A stretch of DNA of 64,000 nucleotides from Spirodela intermedia. Its lineage: Eukaryota > Streptophyta > Magnoliopsida > Alismatales > Araceae. Of this stretch, positions 1 to 10,200 are shown in pieces. The DNA is taken from assembly GCA_902729315.2 (NCBI GenBank), contig LR746272.1, positions 9,356,327 through 9,420,326 on the forward strand, read 5' to 3'. Below the pieces are notes generated by a model, which ran no database searches, had not been told where the DNA came from, and saw only the letters and a list, made by a program, of their open reading frames with translations. A program made the translations under genes and the position numbers. Position 1 is the first letter of the stretch; the number at the start of each line of letters is the position of its first letter.

Positions 1-58
1 AAATATGCGAATTCGTATTCCCACCGGTGTTTGTGAGCCAGGGCAAACCCGGAGACCC

Positions 59-84
59 CTCTCTCTCTCTCTCTCTCTCTCTCT
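59..84. repeat. (CT)n microsatellite
   Basis: Uninterrupted CT dinucleotide run of about 26 bases. Confidence 0.95.
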
Positions 85-323
85 ACGTCGAAGAGGGTCG
101 GGGGAGGGCCGATAAGTGGATATTTGTGGGGCTTTTGGTAATTGTCCACTTCGCCGGAAGACTCGTCGAAGTCAGCGGGGCGCTGGTATATATCCTTTGG
201 GGGCGTGGAGGACGCGAAAGGGAGCGGCGTGGCCGCTCTACGAGGCGACGACGTGGGAGGGGGATTCAAGGTTATCCTTAGTTGATGCCCCAGATTGAGA
301 GACAGCGACGTAGGGACAGACGA

Positions 324-325
<2 letters not shown>

Positions 326-362
<37 letters not shown>

Positions 363-378
363 GCTCGCTCGCTCGCTC
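326..378. repeat. (CT)n followed by (CTCG)n
   Basis: A CT run of about 33 bases passes into a short tetranucleotide run of CTCG units. Confidence 0.93.
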
Positions 379-782
379 TTCTTATGAAACATCAACTTCG
401 CGGGGTCTGCTCGAGGGGAAGTTCTTTACTTCACGGAAGGGAGCTTGTTGCGTCTAGTGAGAGACCAGGGAGGGGTAGTTGAGTCTGCCTTAGAAGCTTC
501 TAGGATAGGATTAGGATGAACCCCTCTCTGTTTCTTGGTGAAGGGTGGAGACCCATGGGGTCGAATTCAGCTGGCCCCTTCGGCACCCCGTCGATAATAT
601 CTTAAGCGAATCTTGACCTGATGGGCGAAAGTCAGCCTACCCAAAGCACGGGGCTTGGGGTTACTTACGCCATGGGGACGTCAAAGGCAGAGTCTTTTAT
701 CCCTTCTTCACTATTATACCTATATGCTTTACCCCACGTTGAATCCCCAAAAGGTTCCTTGGTCACCAACCCAGACGTCCAC

Positions 783-786
<4 letters not shown>

Positions 787-820
<34 letters not shown>
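787..820. repeat. (GA)n microsatellite
   Basis: GA dinucleotide run of about 34 bases. Confidence 0.95.
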
Positions 821-825
<5 letters not shown>

Positions 826-1466
826 GCAGAAGAGAAAACAAGCGAACGAGGACACTATTATTCTCTCTCCTGTCTCTCGATTTGACAATAATACATTAAA
901 ACGAGGAGGTTGCCACACTCACCAACCTCATTGGGCCCAAAACCCCATCAAATCAGCCTGCTAATCTGACGTCAATTGGGCAAACAGCTCAGCTTTGGTT
1001 TGATAAATCCGAAATAATATCATATTTCTCATTAAATGGAATGTGGGTCCCAAGGTTACCAGATATTAAAAAAATATGAAGACTCCAACATGTATCATTT
1101 TCGTCCATCCACTTGAACAAGAGTTCTCTGATATCATAATTGGAGTTGCTCTCCAGTACGTGTCGACCAAATGAGATGACTGACAGGCTGGACGATCTAA
1201 CACGAAAAAATATGCAATTATAGAAGGTTTTTAACCTGGGATTGAAGCTAATCTCGGCATGCTACGCCAAAAATGGCTTCTGGCAAAGAAGAGTATGCAT
1301 CAGGATCTGTTCGAGAAGGTAAGTAAATGAGATATTTAATAATTAAATCAACAACAATATAATATAAATATTTTTTTTATAAATGTATTCGACAGCCATA
1401 CAAACTGTGGTTTGAAGGAAAAGAAAAACGGTGATTAAGGAGGCAATATGACGGCTGATGGAAGAG

Positions 1467-4282
1467 TTAGAGCTTCGCTAGAGTTGCCTTGAGATGTGGT
1501 TGAAGAGTGGTTAGTAGTGTAGCCATCTGAACAATATAGGATAATTCGCCATTAGTCACTTCAAACACCCTTGTTATCTCCTTCACCTGCAGAACCGACA
1601 TCAGTCAGCCCAAATCAGAGATGATTTCGCTAAAACAGTAAGGAGAATTAGATCATGAGCAGCAATTTCAGGTCGTTACCGATCATTTCTATAAAAATAA
1701 TAGCGCTTGTTCACCGGTTAACGTTTCATAGATCACATTAATTCATCTTATGATGTTAAAAGAAAAATAATGTCCCTTCCACTCTATCCTGATTCCATGC
1801 CAGCAATTCCATTCGGAAATATCTATCCAACCTGCTATGGAATCCCATGTCCCCCCCCCCCCCCATCTGGCTGTGCGTATCCTTACATTAAATGGGTTTT
1901 TTGTGTAATGTCAAATATCGAAATTTAATTTTTCTTGGAAGTGATGAATGATGATCGATAGAAAGAAGGAAGACATAAAGTTTTATTAGTTAATGACGCC
2001 ATTGCTTATAACAATGAAGGGTCTGAGCATAACGAGTGGACATCTACCAGGCAAGTCCAAACACCAAAGAAATACAATCAAAGAACCGGCGTTCTGCAAG
2101 GATTTATTCGAGTTTCGGATCAATCAAGGATAAATGTTGTCTTCTTACGAAAGAATTCAAAGGGTTTTTTTTTATGTAATAAGCGATGAGAAATACCTTC
2201 GACGCATTTCCAACAAGTTCGCTCTTTAGTTTTATAATCTTCTTTTCAGCATCATATGTACCTTTCTGCAAGATAAAATAGCTTAGAATGATGCATTGCA
2301 AACGAAATAAGAACATAGAACAGGAAGGTCGAGAAGGAGCACCTTTGGCAAATTTCCTTCCTATCAGCAAACAGATTTTCATGTGATAAAATCGGAAAAA
2401 GGCAGAATCCCTCTTATTCCCAATGATTTAATGTCTACTTACAAGGTTTCTTAATATGGGCAGATAAATGAGCCAAAATATGATTAAATCCAAAAATAGA
2501 AAATAGTGTCTGCTTCTCTTCTACAGAAAATAAGTCCACAGTGTAATCCTATACATCTGTTTCGAAGGTTAAATTTTACCTCATTATTCAAGAATTATTC
2601 CATTTTATGCATAGCAAAGTTTTGCCCACTGATTCATGCTGATCTATACGAGTTGGATCATTTTTCAAGCCTACTAGAAATTTGATAAACATCTGGAAGT
2701 ATGTCTGATTCAACAAATTTGACAACTTAAATGCCTTGCTGCATTTTATATGATCCCATTGGAGTTGATGTAAATCTATCATGAATATCCACCTCACCCA
2801 AAACTCATTTTAATTCAAATCTAGGGCTAGAAAATCCATACAAAACTGAGGTTGATGATGTATCTACAAGTTGGAAGCGTTCTATCTCAGAATTTGGGAT
2901 CATACTAAGCCAATGAAAGATTTTAAAATCTATATATTTTTCATATTTTGGTTAAATGTATTCGTGCTCATTGGAAACATCAAGAGATTTCGATTTTGGA
3001 GGTTAACAAAAAATCCAGAAAAACGTAAAATAAAAATACAAAAATTAAAAAAATCGAATAGTTCACGAATATCATGAAGCTACAGATTGTGAATCCTAAT
3101 AATGAGTCTGATTCTTTAAGTTTATAAAAATTACGGAGCATTGAAAATGATCAAGAGCATTTCATGATGGGCTACTACAACTTACCCATATAAGGTTTTT
3201 TAAAGAAATCTACCACTGCGTGAAGAAAGTTTATCATTCGTGGCGGGCCCAAACAGCTAGTCATTACTCATAGCCCCCTAATCTTTCAGAAAGGATACTT
3301 CTCGGCTTCCAACAGCTGTCGAGGTGATATACTTACGAAGGAAGCAACAATAGTATAATTCATATGGAATCAATTTGGCACCCCCAAAATACACCAATGC
3401 ATCCTTGCTGATGAACATCTCTCCCCCAACTTGAGTCCCCAAGAACGCTTTGTAATGAATTGCTTGAAATAGGAACAGCACTAACAAAATATCAAAGAAA
3501 TTTCCCAGCCAAAGTTTGAAGCGGCTTAAGAAAATAGGTTAAATAAAGTTTTCACTCTTGAGTTGTATGAAAGGAGTACAGTTCAGTTCTATAGCTAAGA
3601 CTAAGGACGGACAGAGACAGAAGAGGTAGGATCAATGGACGAAGTTCCATGTGTGTTCTCGCACGGTTTGCGTACTTAGGGTTCATTTATCTGATACATG
3701 AGGCGTGAGAAGAACCCTGAGACGAGTGACGAGGTTATCGCCAGAAAACCTTTCCCGCTTTCCATTTTCTTCAAATTGACTAGAGTATTATGCAAGAGTT
3801 TGAAAGCTTAAGCTGCTCTACGATTTTTCAACAGATGCGGTACCTGAACCTCGACGATGCCCGTGCTTTGAGCCAGCACAACCTCAATGGCGCCATCAGG
3901 TTTCGGCCTCCAGTAGCCGCTTTCACTATGCATGGGCTCTCCAGAGGCAAGCTTCCACGTCTTCTGACTGTAAGCGATGACCGGCTGCTCCGACCCCATC
4001 ACAAACCCCACAAACGACTTCACATTCAGATACAGAATTCCATCCAAAAATGGGAAGAAGGAAAAGGCATCCTCTCCAAAATAACATTCCACTAGCTCTT
4101 ACCTTTCCAGAGTGAGAGAATTGGATTTCCTCTCCATATCTGAAGGAATTGATGGTGGGGAAACCTCCTTCTCCTTCCCCTCGCCATCTCCCCAGAAGGA
4201 AAGACAGCGGCGCCACCGCCGGATGCAGAGGCGGCTGTGGCGCGGGCCCAGGAGGACCCCCGCTCCTACCTTCTCCCTCCAT
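1467..4282 (-). CDS. nitrobindin-like heme protein (THAP4 C-terminal / DUF1794 family)
   Basis: Four exons, each with GT-AG borders: 4282-4103, 3984-3844, 2265-2197 and 1586-1467. All junctions are phase 0, giving 169 residues. The protein is a single beta-barrel nitrobindin domain. It opens with HPAVAPLSFLLGRWRGEGEG, which holds the GxWxGxG signature (G31-G38), then FRYGEEIQFSHSGK, PMHSESGYWRP and KSELVGNASKV, and ends QPHLKATLAKL. Plant nitrobindin (At1g79260) binds ferric heme through a histidine in the same QPHLKA context, here H161; H57 and H79 match two other conserved histidines. Known members bind NO and isomerise peroxynitrite. I chose the ATG at 4282 because the protein then has family length. 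The frame is open upstream, but that stretch (up to about 54 codons) has no ATG and looks like leader with a GA-rich repeat. Intron 2 (2266-3843) is the longest. No transit peptide is seen, so a cytosolic protein is inferred. Confidence 0.9.
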
Positions 4283-4448
4283 CAAGCGATCACAAGATCT
4301 CTCTCTCTCTCTCAGAGACCACAAGGGAGAGAGATCGGTCGCTCTCCTGGTCAGAGGCCTCTGCCAGCGAAGAGCCCAAGACGACGAATAGTAGTTAACG
4401 TTCCTCAGCACACGTGGCGCCTTTGAGATGGAAAATGAGCCCAATAAG

Positions 4449-4458
4449 TATATATTTA
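4449..4458 (-). promoter_or_regulatory. candidate TATA box of the nitrobindin-like gene
   Basis: Minus-strand TTAAATATATAC lies about 170 bases upstream of the chosen ATG at 4282. This would place transcription start near 4420, with the GA-rich stretch near 4300-4316 in the leader. Inferred from sequence and position only. Confidence 0.4.
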
Positions 4459-4498
4459 ACCAAGAGAAGTAGAAATAATTGGGCTTTTCTGGCCCAAA

Positions 4499-5728
4499 TC
4501 ACTGGCCAGCTCGGAACCCCAGCGTCCCCCTGGCCAGATCGTACTCCCAGTATAAACCTCTCTGGAAGTAGCTGCCGATGATGGAGCCGTCGCTCCTGTT
4601 ATTGGCCTTGATCCCCAAGCACTTGGTCCCCTCATCCGGCTCATGCACCAGGTTCTCCGGGAACGGCGTCAGCCTTGCGCCGCCGTCGAACTCGATCGTC
4701 ACCGCCGGGAAGGTCTCCGGGTCGTAGTCCTCGCCGGCGAAGCAGAACCCTTCCTCCCCCTCCCACGCGAGCACCCCTCTCCGCCGGAAGTAGTCGCTGT
4801 AGAGCGCCAGTATGCCGGAGAACGCCTCGCCGGCGACGTAAGTCAACGGCGTGCCGGTGTCGAGGATCACCCCTCCGACGTTCGTCTCCGGCTCGAAATC
4901 CCAAACCCACGGGAGAACGGGCGCCCTCACACCGGCCACGAAGATGCCGGAGACTCCGACGAGGAAGAAAGACGGGGGTTCCTCGCAGGACCCGCCGCCG
5001 GCGATGAGGTCGACGTGCTTCATCCCCTCCCGGAGGGCGCCAAACCTGGCGGCGTCTCCGAAGGCGAGAAAGCCGCTGTCGCCATCGTACTCCCCTTCGT
5101 CGTCCCTGGGTACGTAGTGGGCCATGGCCCCTCCGCCGAGTTCCCGCCTCATGTAGCTGGTGAAGGACGGTTCCTCCGGGGAGAGCCCCAGGATGCCGTT
5201 GACCGTCAGAATGTCGTCAGAGAGCCGCTGCGTGCTGCAGCCCACGGTGACGTTGCGGAACTTGACCTCGTCTCCCGTGTCCGACCAGATGGTCACCGTG
5301 TCGAGGGCCCAGAAGCCGCTGACCGAGGTCCCGTCGACGTACTCCGCCGTGAACCGGCAGAGGTCGCCGGGGGAGGAGCACTCCTCGCGGTCGAAGCAGG
5401 CGGGGGAGGAGCAGTAGATGGGCGAGAAGGTGGATGAGCCTGCGACGTTGTAGTAGCTGGAGAAGTTGAGAGTCTCCGGGGAGCCGCAGAACATCCATGT
5501 GTGGGAGCTACCGGTGTCCGGCAGTAGGAACACCGTCTGAGCGGGCTCGCCCACCCGTAAGGCGGCGGCGCCGCCCGTGGACGAGTCGCCGGAGATGGGG
5601 ATCTCGAAGGCTCGGCTTTGCCTCCGCCAGGGAGCTCGGCCCTCCGTGAACGGGAAGGACGACGACACCAAGAGGGCAGCGAGCAGGAGAAGTTGCCAGA
5701 CGGCGGCGAAGGGGAAGATCGGAGCCAT
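4499..5728 (-). CDS. pepsin-family (A1) aspartyl protease, single exon, atypical active-site context
   Basis: Intronless frame of 409 residues from the ATG at 5728. That start gives a hydrophobic signal peptide (AVWQLLLLAALLVSSSF). An in-frame ATG at 5851 would add 41 residues and bury the signal, so it is less likely. Both catalytic aspartates are present: D71 in DTGSSHTW and D290 in ILDTGTPLTY. The flap tyrosine lies in AEYVDGTSVSGF. The motif context is unusual: most plant members have DTGSDLTW and DSGT(S/T). The pro-region between signal and mature domain is short. The fold is otherwise complete, with paired cysteines, a NGILGLSP-like loop and a C-terminal IIGSYFQRGLYWEYD block. The product is probably secreted or vacuolar; the substrate is unknown. 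It lies directly upstream of the nitrobindin-like gene on the same strand (216-base gap) and in tandem with another A1 protease. Third positions are very GC-rich. Confidence 0.85.
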   Translation of the reverse strand: MAPIFPFAAVWQLLLLAALLVSSSFPFTEGRAPWRRQSRAFEIPISGDSSTGGAAALRVGEPAQTVFLLPDTGSSHTWMFCGSPETLNFSSYYNVAGSSTFSPIYCSSPACFDREECSSPGDLCRFTAEYVDGTSVSGFWALDTVTIWSDTGDEVKFRNVTVGCSTQRLSDDILTVNGILGLSPEEPSFTSYMRRELGGGAMAHYVPRDDEGEYDGDSGFLAFGDAARFGALREGMKHVDLIAGGGSCEEPPSFFLVGVSGIFVAGVRAPVLPWVWDFEPETNVGGVILDTGTPLTYVAGEAFSGILALYSDYFRRRGVLAWEGEEGFCFAGEDYDPETFPAVTIEFDGGARLTPFPENLVHEPDEGTKCLGIKANNRSDGSIIGSYFQRGLYWEYDLARGTLGFRAGQ

Positions 5729-6917
5729 GGCGGGCGACCCCGCGGCCTGCGGCTGTATATCCCCCGCTCCGCCGTGCGCACCGGGCAGGAACGTGACGAT
5801 AATGGCGTCATGAAGCGGAATCCGAATGCGACTGGTGTGACGCGACGGCATCCACCGGTCTTCTTGTTGGTGTCGAACCGTCGAACTCCAACACGGCGTC
5901 GCGGGGTGCAGTCGCCGTGGTTTTCATATGTTCTTCAGACGTCAGGGTTTCGCTAGATGCCGTGGAGGAGAAGATATCTCGCAGCTGGGGATTTTGTAAG
6001 GAAGCAATAATCTTATCAGAGAAATATTATTTGAAATAAATGATATTTTTTTTAACAACTATTGCAACCAAAGTATATAGAACCAAACAATTTTTGAATT
6101 AAATCATTTAATTATATTTTATGAAAAAAAAGGAGTGGTTCATACCCATTAGCCAAAAAAGGCAAAAATTGCTACCAAGATAATTATTTTCTCAATATGA
6201 GACGATCCATCGTGATCACATCCTTGCCATTTGGAAACAATACTAATAAAATAATTATTGTCCGTCACCTTACGGACGTTGTAAGTGAGATGGATGTTAT
6301 TAAACGCTCCAATAAAGTCCTTACCATATTCTGAGAATATTATGAAATGAGAAAGTGGGCCCCCCAAATCGAGTTTGGCATGGGCTTCTTAGCATGCTCA
6401 AATCAGTTTTATGAAGCTAAGGCATAATAATGGATGATCGTATCGGACGTCTAATAAATGGAGGAAATGGATCACGGGCCGTCGATCCAGATCTTGATCA
6501 CACCTTTAATAAATATCATTCTGAAACGCACATAGAATGATACTCATAGGAATTGCGGCAGCCGCCGGTCAACGTGGGTGCTCCCCCAGCCACGTGGAGC
6601 AGCAAAAAAACGCGATTTTTTTAATTTTTAAAAAATAAAGATAATGAGATGATGTACGACCCGTGGAGCAATGGAGCTATAACATTATTTAATTTAATAG
6701 AAAAAGACCGCACAATTCTAAGTTATTATGTTAGTACTTGGGAGGTCTGTGGAGGGTGAGAGAGATGGAAAGGAACGAAAATGGGCTCTTCCCACGTTAT
6801 TACGTACATAGAAACGGTCACAGTCTTGTCGGACCTGTTGATTCGAGAGAGCTATGTGTACGTATAGGCGGGAAAGGAGCGAGGAGGAGAGGGAAGGGGA
6901 GACGATCTCCGCCTTCG
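5729..6917. other. spacer between the two aspartyl protease genes
   Basis: About 1.2 kb. The part next to 5728 is GC-rich and should hold the promoter of the first protease. About 6000-6720 is AT-rich, with no gene recognised. Confidence 0.6.
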
Positions 6918-8889
6918 TCAGTGGAGAGAGCGAGAGCAAGAGGAAGGCTCGAAGCTCACTCTCCTGTTGGCGATGTCGAACTCCCACAGATGGTTCTGCT
7001 GGAGGATGTTGCCGATGGTGGAGACCCCCGGCCAGGAAGCGGAGAGGATCCCTATGCACTTCACTCCGTCGGCGACGTCGATCAGGTAGCTCTTCACCGG
7101 CGGCCTCAGCGGCGCCGCCGCACCGCGAGGGCCGACCAAGTGTACCACCAGGCGGGGAACCGCAGCCTCATCGAAGCTCTGATCCCATTTGAAGCAGAAC
7201 TCGAAGGGCTTCGCCTCCACCTTCGGGTACCTCGCCAGCGGAGCGCTCAGAGCGGCCAGGACAGCGCGGTAGGCGGGCTCGGCCAGCATCGCCAGGCTGG
7301 TTCCCGAGTCGAGTATCACGCCACCGCCGGCGCCAGAGTCCCACACGGCCTCGGAGATGTTCAGCAACTCGGCCCCCACCGAGACGCCCCCCACACGGAC
7401 GGCGTAGAACGGCTCCAGCCAACTGTTCAGGATCAGCTCCGCATACCGCCTGCGGTCTGGTTTCGAGGGCCTGTGAATGGTGTCCTTGCCGAAGACGAGG
7501 TAGTCGGAGGCGTTCCTGGGGCTGAGGTGGTCGACGAGACAGTACGAGAACTTGCCGCCGAAGCGCGAGGCGGCGCGGGCGGCGAAGGAGGTGTTGCTGT
7601 ATCCCAAGCCGAGCACCCCGTCCAACGAACGAAAGCTCGAGCCCGCAGAGGAGGAGGTGCAGCCGACTACGATCCCCTTGAGCTTCGCGCTCTGGCCGCC
7701 GGAGAGGGCCACGGTCGCCACCTCGTCGGCGAAGATCCCCCGCGCCGTCGACCCATCGGTGTACCTGCAGGGTTCGGCGATGCTCGATGATCATCGTGAT
7801 CGAAGACGACGAAAGTGGATCTGAGCCCGCCTAGTCAAGGATAAGAACGGCAGCCTGGTCGGAACGGAGGGATATATCGTCTTTACTCCCATCGTCGACT
7901 GTTAAGTCTAACGGGCATCAATGCGCTCTTCTGGAATGGTGCAGCCCGTCTCGGTGTACAGTGCGCGCTCATCGGACCGAGTTCTTGCAGGGAAGAGGAT
8001 CAATCTCTTCACGAGTAGAAGATCTCCACGTGCGTGCTCGTCGCCACCCTCTGGATGGTAACCAAAATCCCAACCAAGCCGAGGGGCCATTAACTGGAAT
8101 CATGGGCATTAATTACTTCGCCATGATGCGCTGCTCTAACGGAGCTTCATGCTCGCCGGCGTGGATCGAGGATCGTCTCTCTGGTGACAGTAGGGATGCT
8201 CTCTCCCGTGAGGGTTCAGAGAGAAAGAGAGAGAGAGAGAGAGGGAGACAGATCCATGGGGGAGCAAATCCACGGGGGAGAAGAGGGTGATTTTGCGGCG
8301 GAGGATGAGGGGTAGAGGAGAGGGAGACGTACCCGTAGTCATACTCGCAGGGGCTCGTCGGGGCAAGGCATTTGGCAAGAGAGAACGGCAGCGAGTTCTT
8401 GCAGAGCTGCGACGAGCAAGGGATGGGGCTGAAAGACGATGACTGGTCCGCGCGGAAGGCCCGCCGCCATTGCGCGTCCCCGCAACCCCGGCAAGCTCTG
8501 TAGCGGCACTTCATCCAGGTGAGGTCGCTGCCAGTATCCGCCACCAGCAAGAATGTCTGCGCAGGCGTTCCCACCTTGAGCCGCACGAAGTACTGCCCGG
8601 TGCCGGTGAAGGCGGCGGAGGATATCGGCATCGCGAACGACGACGTCCGGGGGACACTGCCGCCGGCCACGCACGCGCTCCTCTGCCAGCCGATCCTGTC
8701 GGATATCATCTTCGCGCGGGCATGGTCGTTCCTCACGATCTCCCTCACCCGCTGCAGGGGGCTCCTCTGCCGGTGGTGCCTGCGGAGGAGCTTAAAGTGC
8801 ATGGAGAGGACCGGCGGCGCTCCCACGACGGGGAGCCCATTAATAACGCAAGCTAGCAGGAACAGTGGGAAAAGCAGCTCGCAGCGCAT
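6918..8889 (-). CDS. aspartyl protease, NANA-like (A1 family)
   Basis: Two exons: 8889-8333 (ends GACTACGG before GTACGT) and 7764-6918 (after CTGCAG), joined in phase 2 to read YDYGYTDGSTARGIF; 467 residues. A signal-like hydrophobic N-terminus (MRCELLFPLFLLACVI) is followed by a basic pro-region. Catalytic aspartates are D118 (ADTGSDLTW) and D338 (ILDSGTSLAML), with the flap tyrosine in YTDGS. The blocks CRYRACRGC, RRAFRADQSSSF, SPCEYDYGY, KFSYCLVDHLSPRN and NHLWEFDIANRR closely follow Arabidopsis NANA, a chloroplast aspartyl protease affecting chloroplast gene expression and sugar metabolism. I infer this orthology from recalled motifs, not an alignment. The N-terminus reads more like a secretory signal than a transit peptide, so location is uncertain. 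It is in tandem with the upstream A1 gene but is clearly a different subfamily. GC-rich. Confidence 0.88.
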
Positions 8890-10200
8890 TGACTCCGGCT
8901 GTTGGCGGCGGCACCGGCGTCGAAATGGAGGTTCACCAGCCCCTCCCCCCGCTCGGCCGCAGAAGATGGCGATGCACCGGCGGCTGACGCACCATCTCTC
9001 CCCTTGGTGAGCTTAAATACCACCACCACCTCCTCCCCTTCTCAGCTTTCTCCGAGCTGGTGGAGTCACGGGAGAAACCCAGATCTTCACCCCCCAAACC
9101 TTACCCCGTAGTTCGTCGGTCTTTCACCTCACCAGCAACACCAGCTGAGGGGATACCCCGTCACAACCTTCCTCATCCCCCCTTTTTATTGCCACTCGAG
9201 CGCCATTTATCCGAACCCCCGTCAGCATCTTCTCCCCCTCTTCCCTTCACCCTGACCATTCCTTTTGTTCTCCCCTCACGCGCCCTCGGTCTTCATCTCC
9301 CCTCCGTATTCTCGTTAACTCTCCACGTAACCAAAGCCCGCCATGGGGAGAGCGAGAGAGAGAGAGAGAGAGTGAGGTGTGGGGGTCAGCTAGGTGTAAG
9401 TTCCGTCCTTACTGTCTGCGAGAGTTTGATTAAATAAATATTATTTTCCTGGGCGCGGTCAAGTCGACAGCTGGTGAGCAGCTGGCTCCGGGCGTGGATT
9501 ATTAAAAGGGCCGGCCTCACATGGGGGTTTCTCGCCTCCCCCGTCTGCCATCGCGGCGCGCTCGATTCCACAGAGGCCGTACGATGGGGATCCAAGGGAA
9601 GACTAGCGCGTGGAGGGGGGACGACGTGGGACCCGCCTCAGGAGGCAAGGGGGCTGCGCCTCCGCCTGATCAGTGGACCCACTCGTACGTCAGTGAATTA
9701 ACCATGATATATCCCAGATCGGTGGACCCGTTCACGCCAACAAAGGACCGCCCCGCCACGCCGACGTAGAAAATTAGATAGGCCCAAGGGCAAAACGGGG
9801 ATTTATGAATCTGATAGCCGCTTGGGGGAGGAGGGGCTTGCCTGGATTCGTAGGGGTCTGGCCCAATACATATTTTGGGCCTGATATCAGGCCCATGACC
9901 AATTAGTTTTTTCTTTCTGTTTCAATCGGCTCCCCGTCTATCCGCCACGTGGTTTGGGGGTATAATAATCTATGAACCGGGCCGGATTTGGGGTGATCTA
10001 TCACCGAGCGTTAACTGGCCGCAGCCTGTTACTGGCCCGGCCCACGCACGCCTCTGTAAGCAAACTGGCTTGTCCAAAAGAATTCGGGTCGAGTCCGAAC
10101 CAATAGAGACCCGACTAGCTCCATTAAACTAGATACTATAACCAGCGTCCTTCTTCTTCTCCACGGAGAGGTTTCCAGGGCTTCCAGAGCTCTGTCTTCC
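8890..10200. other. divergent promoter region between protease and exostosin genes
   Basis: 1.3 kb separates two genes transcribed apart. It holds a short GA run (about 9353-9373) and GC-rich flanks. A TATA-like TACTATAACC near 10133-10142 precedes the exostosin start by about 60 bases. No coding region is supported. Confidence 0.55.
9012..9019 (-). promoter_or_regulatory. candidate TATA box of the NANA-like protease
   Basis: Minus-strand TATTTAAG about 123 bases upstream of the ATG at 8889, predicting transcription start near 8985. Confidence 0.4.

Larger units (their letters stand above)
1..1466. other. intergenic DNA with microsatellites, no gene recognised
   Basis: No coding region is supported here. 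The small open frames in this stretch run through CT or GA repeats and match no family I know. The first 900 bases are GC-richer and repeat-laden. From about 900 to 1466 the DNA is AT-rich and is the 3' flank of the minus-strand nitrobindin-type gene. A run of about 15 C residues lies further on, at about 1852-1864, inside an intron of that gene. Confidence 0.6.

Noticed and set aside
4283-4444. 54-codon N-terminal extension of the nitrobindin-like protein
   Set aside because: It starts at a TTG, not an ATG, and would translate a GA-rich leader; the family begins near the ATG at 4282.
4643-5437. 264-codon plus-strand open frame opposite the first aspartyl protease
   Set aside because: Antisense shadow of a GC-rich exon; low-complexity, no family match, while the minus strand carries both catalytic motifs.
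6738-7790. 350-codon plus-strand open frame opposite the NANA-like protease
   Set aside because: Antisense shadow caused by strong GC bias; arginine-rich with no domain.
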